This document shows, in pieces, positions 44,119-52,900 of a stretch of DNA of 64,000 nucleotides. Source of the DNA: Desulfosediminicola flagellatus (GTDB taxonomy: Bacteria; Desulfobacterota; Desulfobulbia; Desulfobulbales; Desulfocapsaceae). Made by a program: the position numbers and the translations under genes. The notes beneath the pieces are model-generated. The model worked only from the letters and a program-made list of their open reading frames with translations. It searched no databases and was not told where the DNA came from. The stretch is from positions 6,404,501-6,468,500 of the forward strand of contig NZ_CP050698.1 in NCBI RefSeq assembly GCF_005116655.2, read 5' to 3'. How positions within the stretch are numbered: the stretch's first letter is position 1; every line of letters begins with the position of its first letter.

Positions 44119-45105
44119 TCAGATGGTAGGAAGGAAGCCTTTACCTTCTTTGAAAACGGATTCCGCTTGTTCTCTGAACTGTTTGAAGATCTCTGCAACT
44201 GGCAGAATATCTTTCATCTTGTATGTGTTGGCTCCTGCGAAAACAAGTCCTTCTTCAATGTTGCCATCGCGGGATGCCATGAGTCTATCGCTGATGCAGT
44301 AGTGATGATCGCATTTTTTCAGACAACGGTGGACACATTTCTTTGTAGAATGGTCCTCACCCTCATTTTTTGAAGAAACAAAGGGTGTATTGACTGCGCG
44401 GCCGGGCATGCCAACTGGAGATGAGGTAAGGACGATATCATCTTTTCCAGCATTAAGGTATGCCTGCTTGAATTCATCAGCCACATCGCACTCTTCACTG
44501 AGCACAAAGCGAGAAGCGACTTGTACGCCATCTGCGCCGTATTTATCCATCATCTCTGCCATCTCATACCCGTTGGTGATACCACCGGCTGCGATGAGGG
44601 GGATGTTTTTAACAACGTCCCTGATGGCTGGAAAGATCTCACGAAGCGGCTTGTCTGTACCGAGATGTCCACCTGCTTCAGTGGCTTCTACGATTACAGC
44701 CGAAGCACCGAGTCTTTCGGCAAGCTTAGCAAGTGCTGGAGATGAGACAATCATGACGATGGGCACATTATGTTCCTTGCCAATCTTGAAAATATCTCGA
44801 GAAAAACCGGCACCGGTGATTATCATGTCGACACCGGAATCTATAGAACACATGACCAGATCGTAAAAGTTTTTCATGGCGTACATTATGTTTACGCCAA
44901 CAACTCCGTCTGTCATGCTCTTAGCTTTTTTAATATCGGCCTTAAGTTCTTCGGTGGGAATTCCAGAACCACCGATAATTCCGATTCCGCCGCAGGCTGC
45001 AACCGGGGCTGCAAGGGCAGAAGTGGAAACACGAATAGACATACCTCCCTGAAGTAGCGGGAAGGAGGCGGTAAAATTTCCTATGGTAAGCGACGGTAAC
45101 TTCAT
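44119..45105 (-). CDS. Nitronate monooxygenase family flavoprotein
   Basis: A 328-residue FMN enzyme of the 2-nitropropane dioxygenase/nitronate monooxygenase family. Motifs: FPLLQGGMSIRVS, GGIGIIGGSG, VIVEATEAGGHLGTD, PLIAAGGITNG and GADGVQVASRF, which together form the FMN-binding TIM barrel. A cluster of Cys near residues 255-280 (KKCVHRCLKKCDHHYC) is common in anaerobe members and suggests a metal or Fe-S site. In strict anaerobes the physiological reaction is often unknown, so this may be a reductase rather than an oxygenase. GGAGT precedes the ATG. Confidence 0.88.
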   Translation of the reverse strand: MKLPSLTIGNFTASFPLLQGGMSIRVSTSALAAPVAACGGIGIIGGSGIPTEELKADIKKAKSMTDGVVGVNIMYAMKNFYDLVMCSIDSGVDMIITGAGFSRDIFKIGKEHNVPIVMIVSSPALAKLAERLGASAVIVEATEAGGHLGTDKPLREIFPAIRDVVKNIPLIAAGGITNGYEMAEMMDKYGADGVQVASRFVLSEECDVADEFKQAYLNAGKDDIVLTSSPVGMPGRAVNTPFVSSKNEGEDHSTKKCVHRCLKKCDHHYCISDRLMASRDGNIEEGLVFAGANTYKMKDILPVAEIFKQFREQAESVFKEGKGFLPTI

Positions 45106-45150
45106 GTACGGCAGTACTCCTTTAGATATTAATAATGACAGCAGTGTCGG

Positions 45151-45179
45151 ATAATGCCCGTCTTGCAGATTTTTGTCAA
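45151..45179 (-). promoter_or_regulatory. Candidate promoter of the nitronate monooxygenase-pcnB unit
   Basis: On the minus strand TTGACA (45179-45174), 17 bases and CATTAT (45156-45151), about 45 bases before the start codon. Confidence 0.5.
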
Positions 45180-45282
45180 GCAGTCTAATTGCACGGCAGT
45201 ACGCGCGTTTTGGTGTTGCATACCAACGATAAGCGGGTGTTTTGTGTTATGGCGAGGAATTTGCATCACTTTTTGCCTGTGC

Positions 45283-45310
45283 TTGACAAAGTGGGAAAAT
45301 TGCGTTTAAT
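45283..45310 (+). promoter_or_regulatory. Candidate promoter of hisS-aspS
   Basis: TTGACA (45283-45288), 16 bases, TTTAAT (45305-45310): perfect -35, five of six at -10. Gives a leader of about 58 bases before hisS. Confidence 0.6.
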
Positions 45311-45374
45311 TTTATTCTTTTTTTGATTAAGAACTACAATAATCACTCTATTCCCAAATTGCGGAGACATTTTA

Positions 45375-46622
45375 GTGAAACTCAAGGCCCTTAATGGGTT
45401 TAAAGATATACTTCCGGCAGATATTGAACTTTGGCAGCGGGTTGAGTCCTGCGCCCGTGACGTCCTTGCACGTTTTCAGTTTTCAGAAATTCGTCTGCCT
45501 ATCCTTGAAAAAACAGACCTTTTTGCACGATCAATTGGCGAAGCCACTGATATAGTCGAAAAAGAGATGTACAGCTTTGTTGATAAAGGCGTTACGATGC
45601 GCCCCGAAGCTACCGCATCGTTAATCCGTGCCTATATTGAGCATGGCCTGTATGTGCAAAGACCAGTGCAGAGATTGTTCACCATTGGTCCTATGTTCAG
45701 GCATGAGCGTCCTCAAAAAGGACGACTTCGACAATTTCATCAGCTGAGTGTCGAAGTGCTCGGAGCAGACAGTCCGCGGCTTGATGCAGAAATAATGGCC
45801 ATGGGTTCCATGATTATGGAGCGTCTTGGCATTTCTGTAAGCCTTGAGGTGAATTCTCTTGGTTGTCCTGACTGTCGCCCACAGTATCGCGAGAATCTTT
45901 TGACATTCCTTGCTGAGCGTGAGGAGCATCTCTGTGATGACTGTAAGCGCAGGATTGTAAAAAATCCGTTGCGGGTTCTGGACTGTAAAAATCCGGTTTG
46001 CCGGGAACAGGTTGCAGATGCACCATCAATGGCTGAAAATCTTTGCGATGTCTGTGACGATCATTTTGCTGTAGTTAGAAAAAGCCTTGATACACTTGGT
46101 GTGAATTACAGCCTGAATAAATTTATGGTCCGTGGTCTCGATTATTACTGTCGTACCGCCTTTGAATTTGTCACTCAGGATCTCGGAGCACAGTCTGCTG
46201 TCGGCGGTGGTGGACGTTATGACGGGTTGGTTGCACAACTTGGCGGGCCGAAAAATCCTGGAATTGGTTTTGGCATGGGGCTGGAGCGTCTTGTTCTTTT
46301 ACTGCAGCAGCAGAAGCAGGATGAGAGCAGACGTATTGAGCTTGATGTATTTGTTGCCGGTTTAGGTGAAAAAGCTTCTGAACTTTCTTATGGATTGGTT
46401 CACGAATTGCGACAGGCCGGGCTTCGGGTCGGAATGGACCTGGATGGTCGGAGTCTGAAAAGCCAGATGAAACAGGCTGATAAGGCTGGTTCTGCTCATG
46501 TCCTCATTATTGGCGAGGACGAGCTTGCATCAGGAAAAGGTGTGCTCCGTAATATGGAGTCACAAGAGCAGCAGGACGTTGAACTCACTGCTGAAGCAAT
46601 ACACAAACATTTGGCTGGTTAG
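45375..46622 (+). CDS. hisS: Histidyl-tRNA synthetase
   Basis: The 415-residue class II synthetase shows LNGFKDILPADIELWQ at the N-terminus, TMRPEATASLIRAYIEHG (motif 1 area), PMFRHERPQKGRLRQFHQ (motif 2), the histidine loops MVRGLDYYCRTAFEF and SAVGGGGRYDGL, and GIGFGMGLERLVLLL (motif 3), then an anticodon-binding domain. It charges tRNA-His in the cytoplasm. A TTTTAG gap and GTG start are consistent with GGAGA nine bases upstream. aspS follows after about 150 bases. Confidence 0.97.
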   Translation: MKLKALNGFKDILPADIELWQRVESCARDVLARFQFSEIRLPILEKTDLFARSIGEATDIVEKEMYSFVDKGVTMRPEATASLIRAYIEHGLYVQRPVQRLFTIGPMFRHERPQKGRLRQFHQLSVEVLGADSPRLDAEIMAMGSMIMERLGISVSLEVNSLGCPDCRPQYRENLLTFLAEREEHLCDDCKRRIVKNPLRVLDCKNPVCREQVADAPSMAENLCDVCDDHFAVVRKSLDTLGVNYSLNKFMVRGLDYYCRTAFEFVTQDLGAQSAVGGGGRYDGLVAQLGGPKNPGIGFGMGLERLVLLLQQQKQDESRRIELDVFVAGLGEKASELSYGLVHELRQAGLRVGMDLDGRSLKSQMKQADKAGSAHVLIIGEDELASGKGVLRNMESQEQQDVELTAEAIHKHLAG

Positions 46623-46771
46623 TACGCTTTTATCAACTTGATGCTGGCTGTTCAAAATAGATATATGAAAATACCTGCAGGGTCGATGTCGTGGTGGCGT
46701 GTCCCTGCAGAGTTTCTTACACTCTTTCATCCATTCAGGAAGAAAGAAAATTCAACCAGACTGACGATATC

Positions 46772-48556
46772 ATGGAATCAATGGGAAGCTTAGTCCGGTC
46801 GCATTCCTGTAATGCACTCGGCAAAGAAAATATCGGTGAAAAAGTAACACTTATGGGCTGGGTCCTCAGACGACGCGACCATGGTGGTGTAATCTTTATT
46901 GATCTTCGTGACCGCGAAGGCCTCACCCAGGTAGTATTTAATCCGGAGACTAATCCGGAAACTCATGTCAAAGCTCATCAGCTTAGGAGCGAATGGGTAT
47001 TGGCAGTTACCGGTACTGTAGCAGCACGTCCGGGTGATATGGCAAATCCCAAGCTCGCAACCGGTGAAATCGAGGTGCTTGTTGATGAATTGCGTATCTT
47101 AAACACCAGTGAGACTCCTCCATTTCCGCTTGATGAAGATACTGAGGTCTCAGATAATCTGCGTTTGCAATATCGTTATCTTGACCTTCGTCGCCCGGAG
47201 ATGGCATCAAATCTTATCATGCGTCACAAGGCGGTTCAGTCCATCCGAAATTATCTCAATGCTGAAAATTTCATCGATGTCGAAACACCTATGCTGACTC
47301 GTTCCACTCCTGAGGGTGCGCGCGATTATCTGGTGCCAAGCCGTGTGAATGCAGGTAAATTTTACGCATTGCCGCAGTCTCCGCAGCTCTTTAAGCAGTT
47401 GCTGATGATTGCCGGAATGGACCGTTATTACCAGATCGTCAAATGTTTCCGTGATGAAGATCTGCGTGCTGACCGTCAGCCTGAATTTACGCAGATAGAT
47501 ATGGAGCTTTCATTTGTTGATGAAGAGCAGGTTATCAAGATCACAGAGGGCATGATTGCCAAACTGTTCAAAGATACCCTCGGTCTTGATCTGCAGCCTC
47601 CATTCAACAGAATGCCATACGATGAGTCAATGGCACGTTTCGGTACGGATCGTCCGGATGTACGTTTTGGTCTTGAGCTGACTGACCTTACCGAAATCGC
47701 TAAAGATTGTGGTTTTAAGGTGTTCCGCTCAATTGCTGACGGCGGTGGTACTGTTCGTGCGATTAACGCTAAAGGTTGTGCAACCTTCTCAAGAAAAGAT
47801 CTTGATGATCTCACCGATTACGTCGTCAAGTACGGCGCTAAAGGGCTTGCCTGGGTGAAGATGAAAGCTGATGGAGAATGGCAGTCTCCGATTGCCAAGT
47901 TCTTCTCTGATGAGGAACGCGCGACCATCAATAGTGAGCTTGGTGCCGAAGAAGGTGATGTACTTTTCTTTGGTGCTGATAAGAAGGCGGTTGTTTTCCA
48001 GTATCTCGGAGAGCTTCGACTTGAACTTGCCCGTCGCCTTGACCTGCTTAAAAAGGATGAATTTAATTTCATCTGGGTTACCGACTTTCCACTTGTTGAG
48101 TATGACGAGACTAATAAGCGCTTTCAGGCGCTTCATCATCCGTTTACCGCGCCAAAAGAAGAAGACCTCGAAAAACTGGATACCGATCCTGGTGCAGTGT
48201 ACAGCCGGGCTTATGATCTGGTTCTTAACGGTACTGAGATTGGTGGAGGTTCCATTCGTATTCACCAGAGAGCTATTCAGGCGAAGGTGCTTGAAGCGCT
48301 GGGAATTGGCGACGAAGAGGCTGATGATAAGTTCGGCTTCCTGTTAAAGGCCCTGGAGCTTGGTGCTCCACCGCATGGTGGTCTTGCATTTGGACTTGAT
48401 CGTTTGCTGATGCTGATATGTGGTTGCAGTTCTATCAGAGACGTCATCGCTTTCCCTAAAACCCAGAAAGCGACCTGTCCTCTTACTGAGGCACCATCGG
48501 GAGTTGATAGAAAGCAACTCACCGAACTGTATCTCCGTCCTGACTGGAAGGAATAA
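46772..48556 (+). CDS. aspS: Aspartyl-tRNA synthetase
   Basis: A 594-residue bacterial-type AspRS: OB-fold anticodon domain (EKVTLMGWVLRRRDHGGVIF), catalytic motifs (RYLDLRRPEMASNL; FIDVETPMLTRSTPEGARDYL; CFRDEDLRADRQPEFTQID), a GAD insertion (residues about 290-420) and GGLAFGLDRLLMLICG (motif 3). The insertion marks the bacterial form; whether it also charges tRNA-Asn was not assessed. The start is chosen at the ATG at 46772 or nine bases later; the longer frame adds a leader not found in the family. Confidence 0.96.
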   Translation: MESMGSLVRSHSCNALGKENIGEKVTLMGWVLRRRDHGGVIFIDLRDREGLTQVVFNPETNPETHVKAHQLRSEWVLAVTGTVAARPGDMANPKLATGEIEVLVDELRILNTSETPPFPLDEDTEVSDNLRLQYRYLDLRRPEMASNLIMRHKAVQSIRNYLNAENFIDVETPMLTRSTPEGARDYLVPSRVNAGKFYALPQSPQLFKQLLMIAGMDRYYQIVKCFRDEDLRADRQPEFTQIDMELSFVDEEQVIKITEGMIAKLFKDTLGLDLQPPFNRMPYDESMARFGTDRPDVRFGLELTDLTEIAKDCGFKVFRSIADGGGTVRAINAKGCATFSRKDLDDLTDYVVKYGAKGLAWVKMKADGEWQSPIAKFFSDEERATINSELGAEEGDVLFFGADKKAVVFQYLGELRLELARRLDLLKKDEFNFIWVTDFPLVEYDETNKRFQALHHPFTAPKEEDLEKLDTDPGAVYSRAYDLVLNGTEIGGGSIRIHQRAIQAKVLEALGIGDEEADDKFGFLLKALELGAPPHGGLAFGLDRLLMLICGCSSIRDVIAFPKTQKATCPLTEAPSGVDRKQLTELYLRPDWKE

Positions 48557-48566
48557 TACAACGAAA

Positions 48567-48606
48567 GCCGGGATGGTAGCCAATCATCCCGGCTTTTCTT
48601 TTTTCC
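48567..48606 (+). terminator. Intrinsic terminator after aspS
   Basis: GCCGGGATG (48567-48575) pairs perfectly with CATCCCGGC (48585-48593) around a nine-base loop, followed by a T-rich run. It lies 11 bases after the aspS stop. Confidence 0.92.
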
Positions 48607-48644
48607 TTTTTTGTATCCCTTTCCTGCAAATGTCTCTCTTCTCT

Positions 48645-48878
48645 TTACCAGCCATATTCTGCAAGTTGCCTTAAAAAGAGATACGCTCCGCCCAGAAACA
48701 TTCCACTCACGGCAAGAGTTGTCAGTAGGTATACTGTTACTTCTTTTGTTTTTTCGATTGCGTCAGTCAGAATGTTCCGACGCCATATCTTTTTTAGAAA
48801 CGGAAGGAGTTCAACGTTTATCCACTGTGAATAGAATATCGAAGTCCGATCAATATTTGTGTGATAATGGTTCTGCAT
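48645..48878 (-). CDS. Small single-span membrane protein, unknown
   Basis: A 77-residue protein: about 45 polar, partly basic residues, then one hydrophobic span (VTVYLLTTLAVSGMFLGGAYLFL) and a short tail (RQLAEYGW). GGAGG lies seven bases before the ATG, a strong sign that it is translated. The length, single span and lack of recognised motif leave its function open. It stands alone between the aspS terminator and a divergent small gene. Confidence 0.72.
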   Translation of the reverse strand: MQNHYHTNIDRTSIFYSQWINVELLPFLKKIWRRNILTDAIEKTKEVTVYLLTTLAVSGMFLGGAYLFLRQLAEYGW

Positions 48879-49184
48879 GGCTTTTCCTCCTTGGTTGATT
48901 TTTAAGGAGTATAGCCGGGGTGGGTTATCATATAGTGACTACCCTGTCATTTAATTTCACAATATTTACGATCTTTCAGCCTGTTGCTGCATCTTGATTC
49001 TGTTCGCCCAATGCCTACTATGTATCATAGCGGCAAAGCCTTTCGTCAGTTGGTTTACTATAAATAACCACTCGAGCCGGACGATATGTTCTCTCATGTC
49101 ATTGAGCAGTTGACATGTTATGTCCGGAAAATTTGAACCACCTGGGCTTATGTGTCGCGCAAACACTGCAAAGGAGGTTAGCAG
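48879..49184. other. Divergent intergenic region between two small genes
   Basis: About 300 bases without a gene. It holds the start regions of both small genes. TTGACA at 49110 has no good -10, but GACAT-GTT-ATGTC at 49111-49123 is a small palindrome. GGAGG precedes the right-hand gene. Confidence 0.4.
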
Positions 49185-49442
49185 ATGGCAACGAAAGAAG
49201 ATATTTGCAGGAAAATAGAGCAGGTAATACCTGAAGCCGGTAAATGCGGAATAGATTATTCAGTTGAATACGACAAAATAAATCACGCCTGGTCTGTAGA
49301 TCTGCAGAAGGGTGGACAGCATCTGAAGACATTCATTGAGGATGAAGAGGCACAGAGCTGCCTGAATAAAGATAAGTGTATACCTGTTGGTCTGCAAATA
49401 GGTCAGTTGAAGAGGAATTTAGGTCTGTTTAAGCATTCATGA
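49185..49442 (+). CDS. Small conserved-looking cytoplasmic protein, unknown
   Basis: An 85-residue soluble protein. It starts ATKEDICRKIEQVIPEAGKC and continues with SVEYDKINHAWSVDLQKGGQ, then EDEEAQSCLNKDKCIPVGLQ; four Cys are spread through it. The frame is preceded by AAAGGAGG at the right distance, and its composition is protein-like throughout, so I consider it real. No family recognised. It ends about 40 bases before a bidirectional terminator. Confidence 0.7.
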   Translation: MATKEDICRKIEQVIPEAGKCGIDYSVEYDKINHAWSVDLQKGGQHLKTFIEDEEAQSCLNKDKCIPVGLQIGQLKRNLGLFKHS

Positions 49443-49483
49443 CAGAGAATCTGATCGATTAGCAATAATGAAAAGATAGTAGA

Positions 49484-49534
49484 TGAAAAAAAACGGAGAT
49501 CTGGCTGTTTGCACGCCGGGTTCTCCGTTTTTTT
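49484..49534. terminator. Bidirectional terminator
   Basis: AACGGAGA (49492-49499) pairs with TCTCCGTT (49522-49529), with A-run on the left and T-run on the right, and an inner GGC/GCC pair. It serves the small gene on the plus strand and hslO on the minus strand. Confidence 0.88.
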
Positions 49535-49545
49535 ATGACCTTTTA

Positions 49546-50430
49546 TCAGTGGATTTGTGTGTCTTCGGCCAACATTTTTTCAAGATCATCTTTGTCGAAC
49601 GTGTAGGTATCTCTGCAAAATTCGCAATAGACTTCGGCACCGCCTTGATTTTCAAGAAGATCCTGGATTTCGTTTTTGCCCAGAGAAAACACGGCGTTTT
49701 CCATCTTTTCACGGCTGCAACTGCACTGGTACACCAGTTTTGTGTTGGCAGTTTGATGGTGCGGGATTTCTTTGAACAATATAGTGAGGATCTCTGCCGG
49801 AGACTTGCCCTGGTTGAAAAGCTCTGTTATCTGCGGTAACCCTTTAATCTGTTTTTCCAAGTTGTTAAGGGTGTTTTCTTCAATTGGAGGAAGGGCCTGG
49901 ATGAGATAACCACCTGCTGACCTGACTGTGCCGTCCGGTTCCAGGTGAACACTCAATGCGACAACTGAAGGGGTTTGCTCAGATTCCAGCAGATAATAGG
50001 CAATATCCTCACCAATTTCACTTGTGAAGAGCTGAGTCATTCCCTGATATTTTCGTTTGCCGCCGATATCTTTTGTTACGGTGAGAAACCCTGCTTTGCC
50101 AAGACCAGTGCCAACGTCTATCAGTCCATTCTTTAGCGGGACGTCAGCACGGGGGTGAGCCACATAGCCACGACTCCAGCCGTCATAACCTGCTTCAGTG
50201 ATGATTTTTCCAAGCGGGCCACTACCTTCAAATTTCAGCTGTACGTATTGACCATCTTTTAGCAGCGCGGCAAGAAGTATGGAGCCGGTGAGCGCACGCC
50301 CAAGAGCTGCTGCGGCAGTTGGGCCAACATCATGTTTTCTGCAGGCTTCATTAACAAGTTGTGTGGTGTCGCAGGCGAGTCCGAAGAACTTTCCGTCATC
50401 GGCTATCGCTCTGTGGAGTATATCTGTCAT
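49546..50430 (-). CDS. hslO: Hsp33 redox-regulated chaperone
   Basis: A 294-residue holdase chaperone switched on by oxidation. N-terminal and core blocks such as LGRALTGSILLAALLKDGQYVQL and GYVAHPRADVPL fit the family. The C-terminal zinc site is CSCSREK...YCEFCRDTY, i.e. the C-x-C and C-x-x-C pairs that release zinc and form disulfides under oxidative stress. Normal length; cytoplasmic. Relevant for an anaerobe meeting oxygen. It shares a bidirectional terminator with the small gene on its right-hand neighbour. Confidence 0.96.
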   Translation of the reverse strand: MTDILHRAIADDGKFFGLACDTTQLVNEACRKHDVGPTAAAALGRALTGSILLAALLKDGQYVQLKFEGSGPLGKIITEAGYDGWSRGYVAHPRADVPLKNGLIDVGTGLGKAGFLTVTKDIGGKRKYQGMTQLFTSEIGEDIAYYLLESEQTPSVVALSVHLEPDGTVRSAGGYLIQALPPIEENTLNNLEKQIKGLPQITELFNQGKSPAEILTILFKEIPHHQTANTKLVYQCSCSREKMENAVFSLGKNEIQDLLENQGGAEVYCEFCRDTYTFDKDDLEKMLAEDTQIH

Positions 50431-50727
50431 ATCGAGTATTAAAGAGGAATATTAAAGGGGAAAAATGGTTCATTACAAGCTTTGTATGTATAAGCACGTT
50501 GCCTGTTTGAGGCAAATTAAAGATGGCTGAGTGTGTCGAAATTACTTCAGCTCTGAGCTGTGATACCTCATTTTACATACAGCGATAAGGATTTTTTAAT
50601 TATATATCCTTTTACGTGTAAAAAGAAACGAAGGAAATCGTTTAAATATCGTTATAATTACGGTATAAGATGTTTTGTTTACTTTTACGTAAGAAAGAAC
50701 TTTGCTGTTAACCAGAAGGAGGATTAC

Positions 50728-51294
50728 ATGCGTACAATTATTGCTGTCTGTCTTTTCCTGCTAAGTGTTATGCCAGCCTCTGCAAGGAATGTTGCAGGTG
50801 TTACAGTTGCTGAAACGGTTGAGGGAGCAAGTGGAGTCACTCTCTCGCTAAATGGAGCCGGTATCCGTTCAAAACTGTTTTTTAAGATATACATTGCTGA
50901 ACTGTACCTGGAAAATCCTGCTGCCGAAGCCTCTACAATTATAGCGGACGAAGGCCAGAAGCGGATGGTAATGCACTTTCTTTATGATGAGGTAAGTAAA
51001 GATAAGTTGGTGGCTGCCTGGGATGATGGATTTAAAGGTAATCTTAGTGAAAATAAAAGAATGGAACTCGCCTCAAAAATTGATGAATTCAACCAGATGT
51101 TTGCTACTGTGAAAAAAGGCGACAATATTGTTCTGGATTATGTGCCGGGTACGGGGACTCAAGTGATTGTTGCTGATCAGAATAAAGGGTTTGTTGAAGG
51201 AAAAGATTTTTCAGATGCACTCTTTGCCATATGGTTGGGTGAAAAACCTGTAACAAAAGATCTGAAAAAGGCATTGCTGGCGTATAATAAGTAA
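50728..51294 (+). CDS. Secreted chalcone isomerase-like protein
   Basis: A 188-residue exported protein: signal peptide MRTIIAVCLFLLSVMPASA, then a chalcone-isomerase-like fold with LSLNGAGIRSKLFFKIYIAELYLENPA, MVMHFLYDEVSKDKLVAAWDDGF and a C-terminal ALFAIWLGEKPVTKDLKKALL. Bacterial members of this family are periplasmic, lack the plant catalytic residues in general, and probably bind lipid-like ligands; no reaction is known. AGGAGG lies six bases before the ATG at 50728; the open frame extends upstream without a better start. Confidence 0.85.
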   Translation: MRTIIAVCLFLLSVMPASARNVAGVTVAETVEGASGVTLSLNGAGIRSKLFFKIYIAELYLENPAAEASTIIADEGQKRMVMHFLYDEVSKDKLVAAWDDGFKGNLSENKRMELASKIDEFNQMFATVKKGDNIVLDYVPGTGTQVIVADQNKGFVEGKDFSDALFAIWLGEKPVTKDLKKALLAYNK

Positions 51295-51326
51295 GATGAT
51301 TACCCCTAATCCTCAGCCTGTTAAGG

Positions 51327-51459
51327 TGAGGGGAGAGGCGTAAGGTGTGAGGCGTGGGAAGTCGAGAAGGGGCTATCCTCAATAACTGGTTATATTTATA
51401 TCAATTTAGATAGAGCGTTGTCGTTTCATGCAGTTACTCCTCACTCCTGACGCCTCACA
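51327..51459. repeat. Degenerate GAGGCGT-type repeats with a perfect inverted copy
   Basis: The left part has imperfect tandem copies of a GGTG(T)GAGGCGT unit around 51325-51357, and TGTGAGGCGT (51346-51355) recurs inverted as ACGCCTCACA (51450-51459). No coding frame is supported. It lies between the convergent chalcone-isomerase-like and SDR genes, so it may also end transcription. Confidence 0.45.
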
Positions 51460-51549
51460 TTATTTAGCTGAGCTTTGGTGGTAATCAGCATAAGTACTGG
51501 AATAGCATCAAAGGGCAGGTGGGATGACTTGTCCTGTCCTTTGATATCG

Positions 51550-52179
51550 TCAATAGATGAGCAATGGAGTGGTGCCTGTGTAGGTGTTTTGAGTAATTTC
51601 GCTGACGATAAAATCTGCGACATCCGCTCTTGAAATGCTGGTTGAAGTAATCCCTGCAATATCTGTAATCACCCTGTAATTTCCAGTCCGTTTACCGTTT
51701 GTCAGTCTCCCCGGCCTGACGATCACCCAGTCAAGTCCGCTCTCCATGATGTATTGTTCCTGAATGCCTTTATCCGCATAAATGGTTTTTAACAGCAGAG
51801 GGTTAAAGATTTTGTCATAGAGAAAACCTCCGTGTCCTTTGCTGTTTCCAGCGCCAATCCCGGTAACGCAAATGAGTCGGCGTACATGGTGCTCTTCCAT
51901 CGCTTTAATTACCTCAATAGCACCTTTGGAAAATACTGTAACAGGTTTGAAAGTGATCGGGACACCAATGGTCATACAGACAACATCCTGGCCATGAACA
52001 GCAGAATTAACACTTGCACCATCACAGATATCACCGCGAAGAATCGTAAGGTTGGGGTGTCTTTTAGCAATTTTTGATGGATTTCTGACAAGTACAGAAA
52101 CTGTATGGCCGGCTTCCAGTGCCTGATCCAGAAGTTGAGCGCCTATACCACGGGTTGCACCGATAATAAGAACTTTCAT
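51550..52179 (-). CDS. NAD(P)-binding SDR-like protein
   Basis: A 209-residue Rossmann protein starting KVLIIGATRGIGAQLLDQAL, the dinucleotide-binding GxxGxxG. Other parts, LTILRGDICDGASVNSAV, RRLICVTGIGAGNSKGHGG and LDWVIVRPGRLTNG, fit the atypical SDR or NAD(P)H-binding group that includes flavin reductase-like and sugar-epimerase-like proteins. No YxxxK catalytic pair is obvious, so an enzymatic role is unsure. It lies eight bases after a small membrane protein gene. Confidence 0.85.
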   Translation of the reverse strand: MKVLIIGATRGIGAQLLDQALEAGHTVSVLVRNPSKIAKRHPNLTILRGDICDGASVNSAVHGQDVVCMTIGVPITFKPVTVFSKGAIEVIKAMEEHHVRRLICVTGIGAGNSKGHGGFLYDKIFNPLLLKTIYADKGIQEQYIMESGLDWVIVRPGRLTNGKRTGNYRVITDIAGITSTSISRADVADFIVSEITQNTYTGTTPLLIY

Positions 52180-52187
52180 ACAGCCTC

Positions 52188-52625
52188 CTAGTCAGTTAAT
52201 CTCACTATACGTATTCGGTATCCGCGATATCGTTTGGCGAGTACCTGCATCATTATGAGCGGTCCGCAAATTAGAATAAATAATATCATTATAACAGCCT
52301 GTATTGCAAAAACGGCTGTGGCTGGAACCAGATTAAAAATCACATTTGCCCAGGCAAGTATATTCATAAAAAAGAAGAGCAGTGCTCCCAATAGTACAAT
52401 TCTCCAGGTGAACGACCACCAGGCCCGCAAGCCAAGACCAAAGGGGATAGTAGCTGGAATCAGTTCGTCAAGAATCGGGTCAGAGAAGGTTTCGCCGCGG
52501 TGAGTTCGCAGAGCAATCTCTTTTTCTAAAAGTGCTAACCGATCAGGATATTTCTCTCGATTAACATGGTTGAGGCAGTCGTGTAACTGCGCCAGGCTGT
52601 AATCAACATAATTGGGTTCGTGCAT
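52188..52625 (-). CDS. Small two-span membrane protein, unknown
   Basis: A 145-residue protein. The N-terminal 60 residues (YSLAQLHDCLNHVNREKYPDRLALLEKEIALR) are helical and soluble and look like a short repeat motif seen in other small membrane proteins; then two hydrophobic spans near 75-95 and 105-130 and a basic tail. AGGTGA precedes the ATG. The SDR-like gene follows in the same direction with an eight-base gap, so they are probably cotranscribed. No function assigned. Confidence 0.72.
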   Translation of the reverse strand: MHEPNYVDYSLAQLHDCLNHVNREKYPDRLALLEKEIALRTHRGETFSDPILDELIPATIPFGLGLRAWWSFTWRIVLLGALLFFFMNILAWANVIFNLVPATAVFAIQAVIMILFILICGPLIMMQVLAKRYRGYRIRIVRLTD

Positions 52626-52717
52626 TGGTCACCTTTCGGGATGGTGTGTAACAATCTGTATATATATGACAAAGTATGCCGTCTCACAGATTAGTGCAAC
52701 AAAACCGTAAAGGGTGT

Positions 52718-52891
52718 TTAGGAGGCCGTCCGAGAATGGCCTTTGTTCCAAGCTCTTCGTTATTCTCAAAAAAACAATGCTCGCAGATAAGCAAAAGAGG
52801 TGAGACATATGAATCATATGTATGGCTGCGCTTGTTTTTTGCTAATGCCTCGATTTTGACCAAAATGCCTGTTTTCTGACAGACTCCTTGG
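52718..52891. mobile_element. MITE-like palindromic element, copy C
   Basis: About 174 bases with inverted ends: TTAGGAGGCCGTCCGAGAA on the left, and AAGGAGTCTGTCAGAAAACAG read from the right on the minus strand. Left arm TCTTCGTTA and right arm ATCGAGGCA (minus strand) also occur at matching places in copy A. A short ATATGAATCATAT palindrome is in the centre. It is non-coding and lies between the TauE/SafE gene and the small membrane protein. Confidence 0.6.
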
Positions 52892-52900
52892 TAGCTACAT

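Noticed and set aside
45143-45161. GTGTCGGATAATGCCCG resembles the left end of MITE copy A
   Set aside because: Only about 17 bases match, no inverted partner is present, and the stretch overlaps a plausible promoter.
52629-52817. 62-codon minus-strand frame before the small membrane protein
   Set aside because: About half of it lies inside palindromic copy C; no ribosome site.
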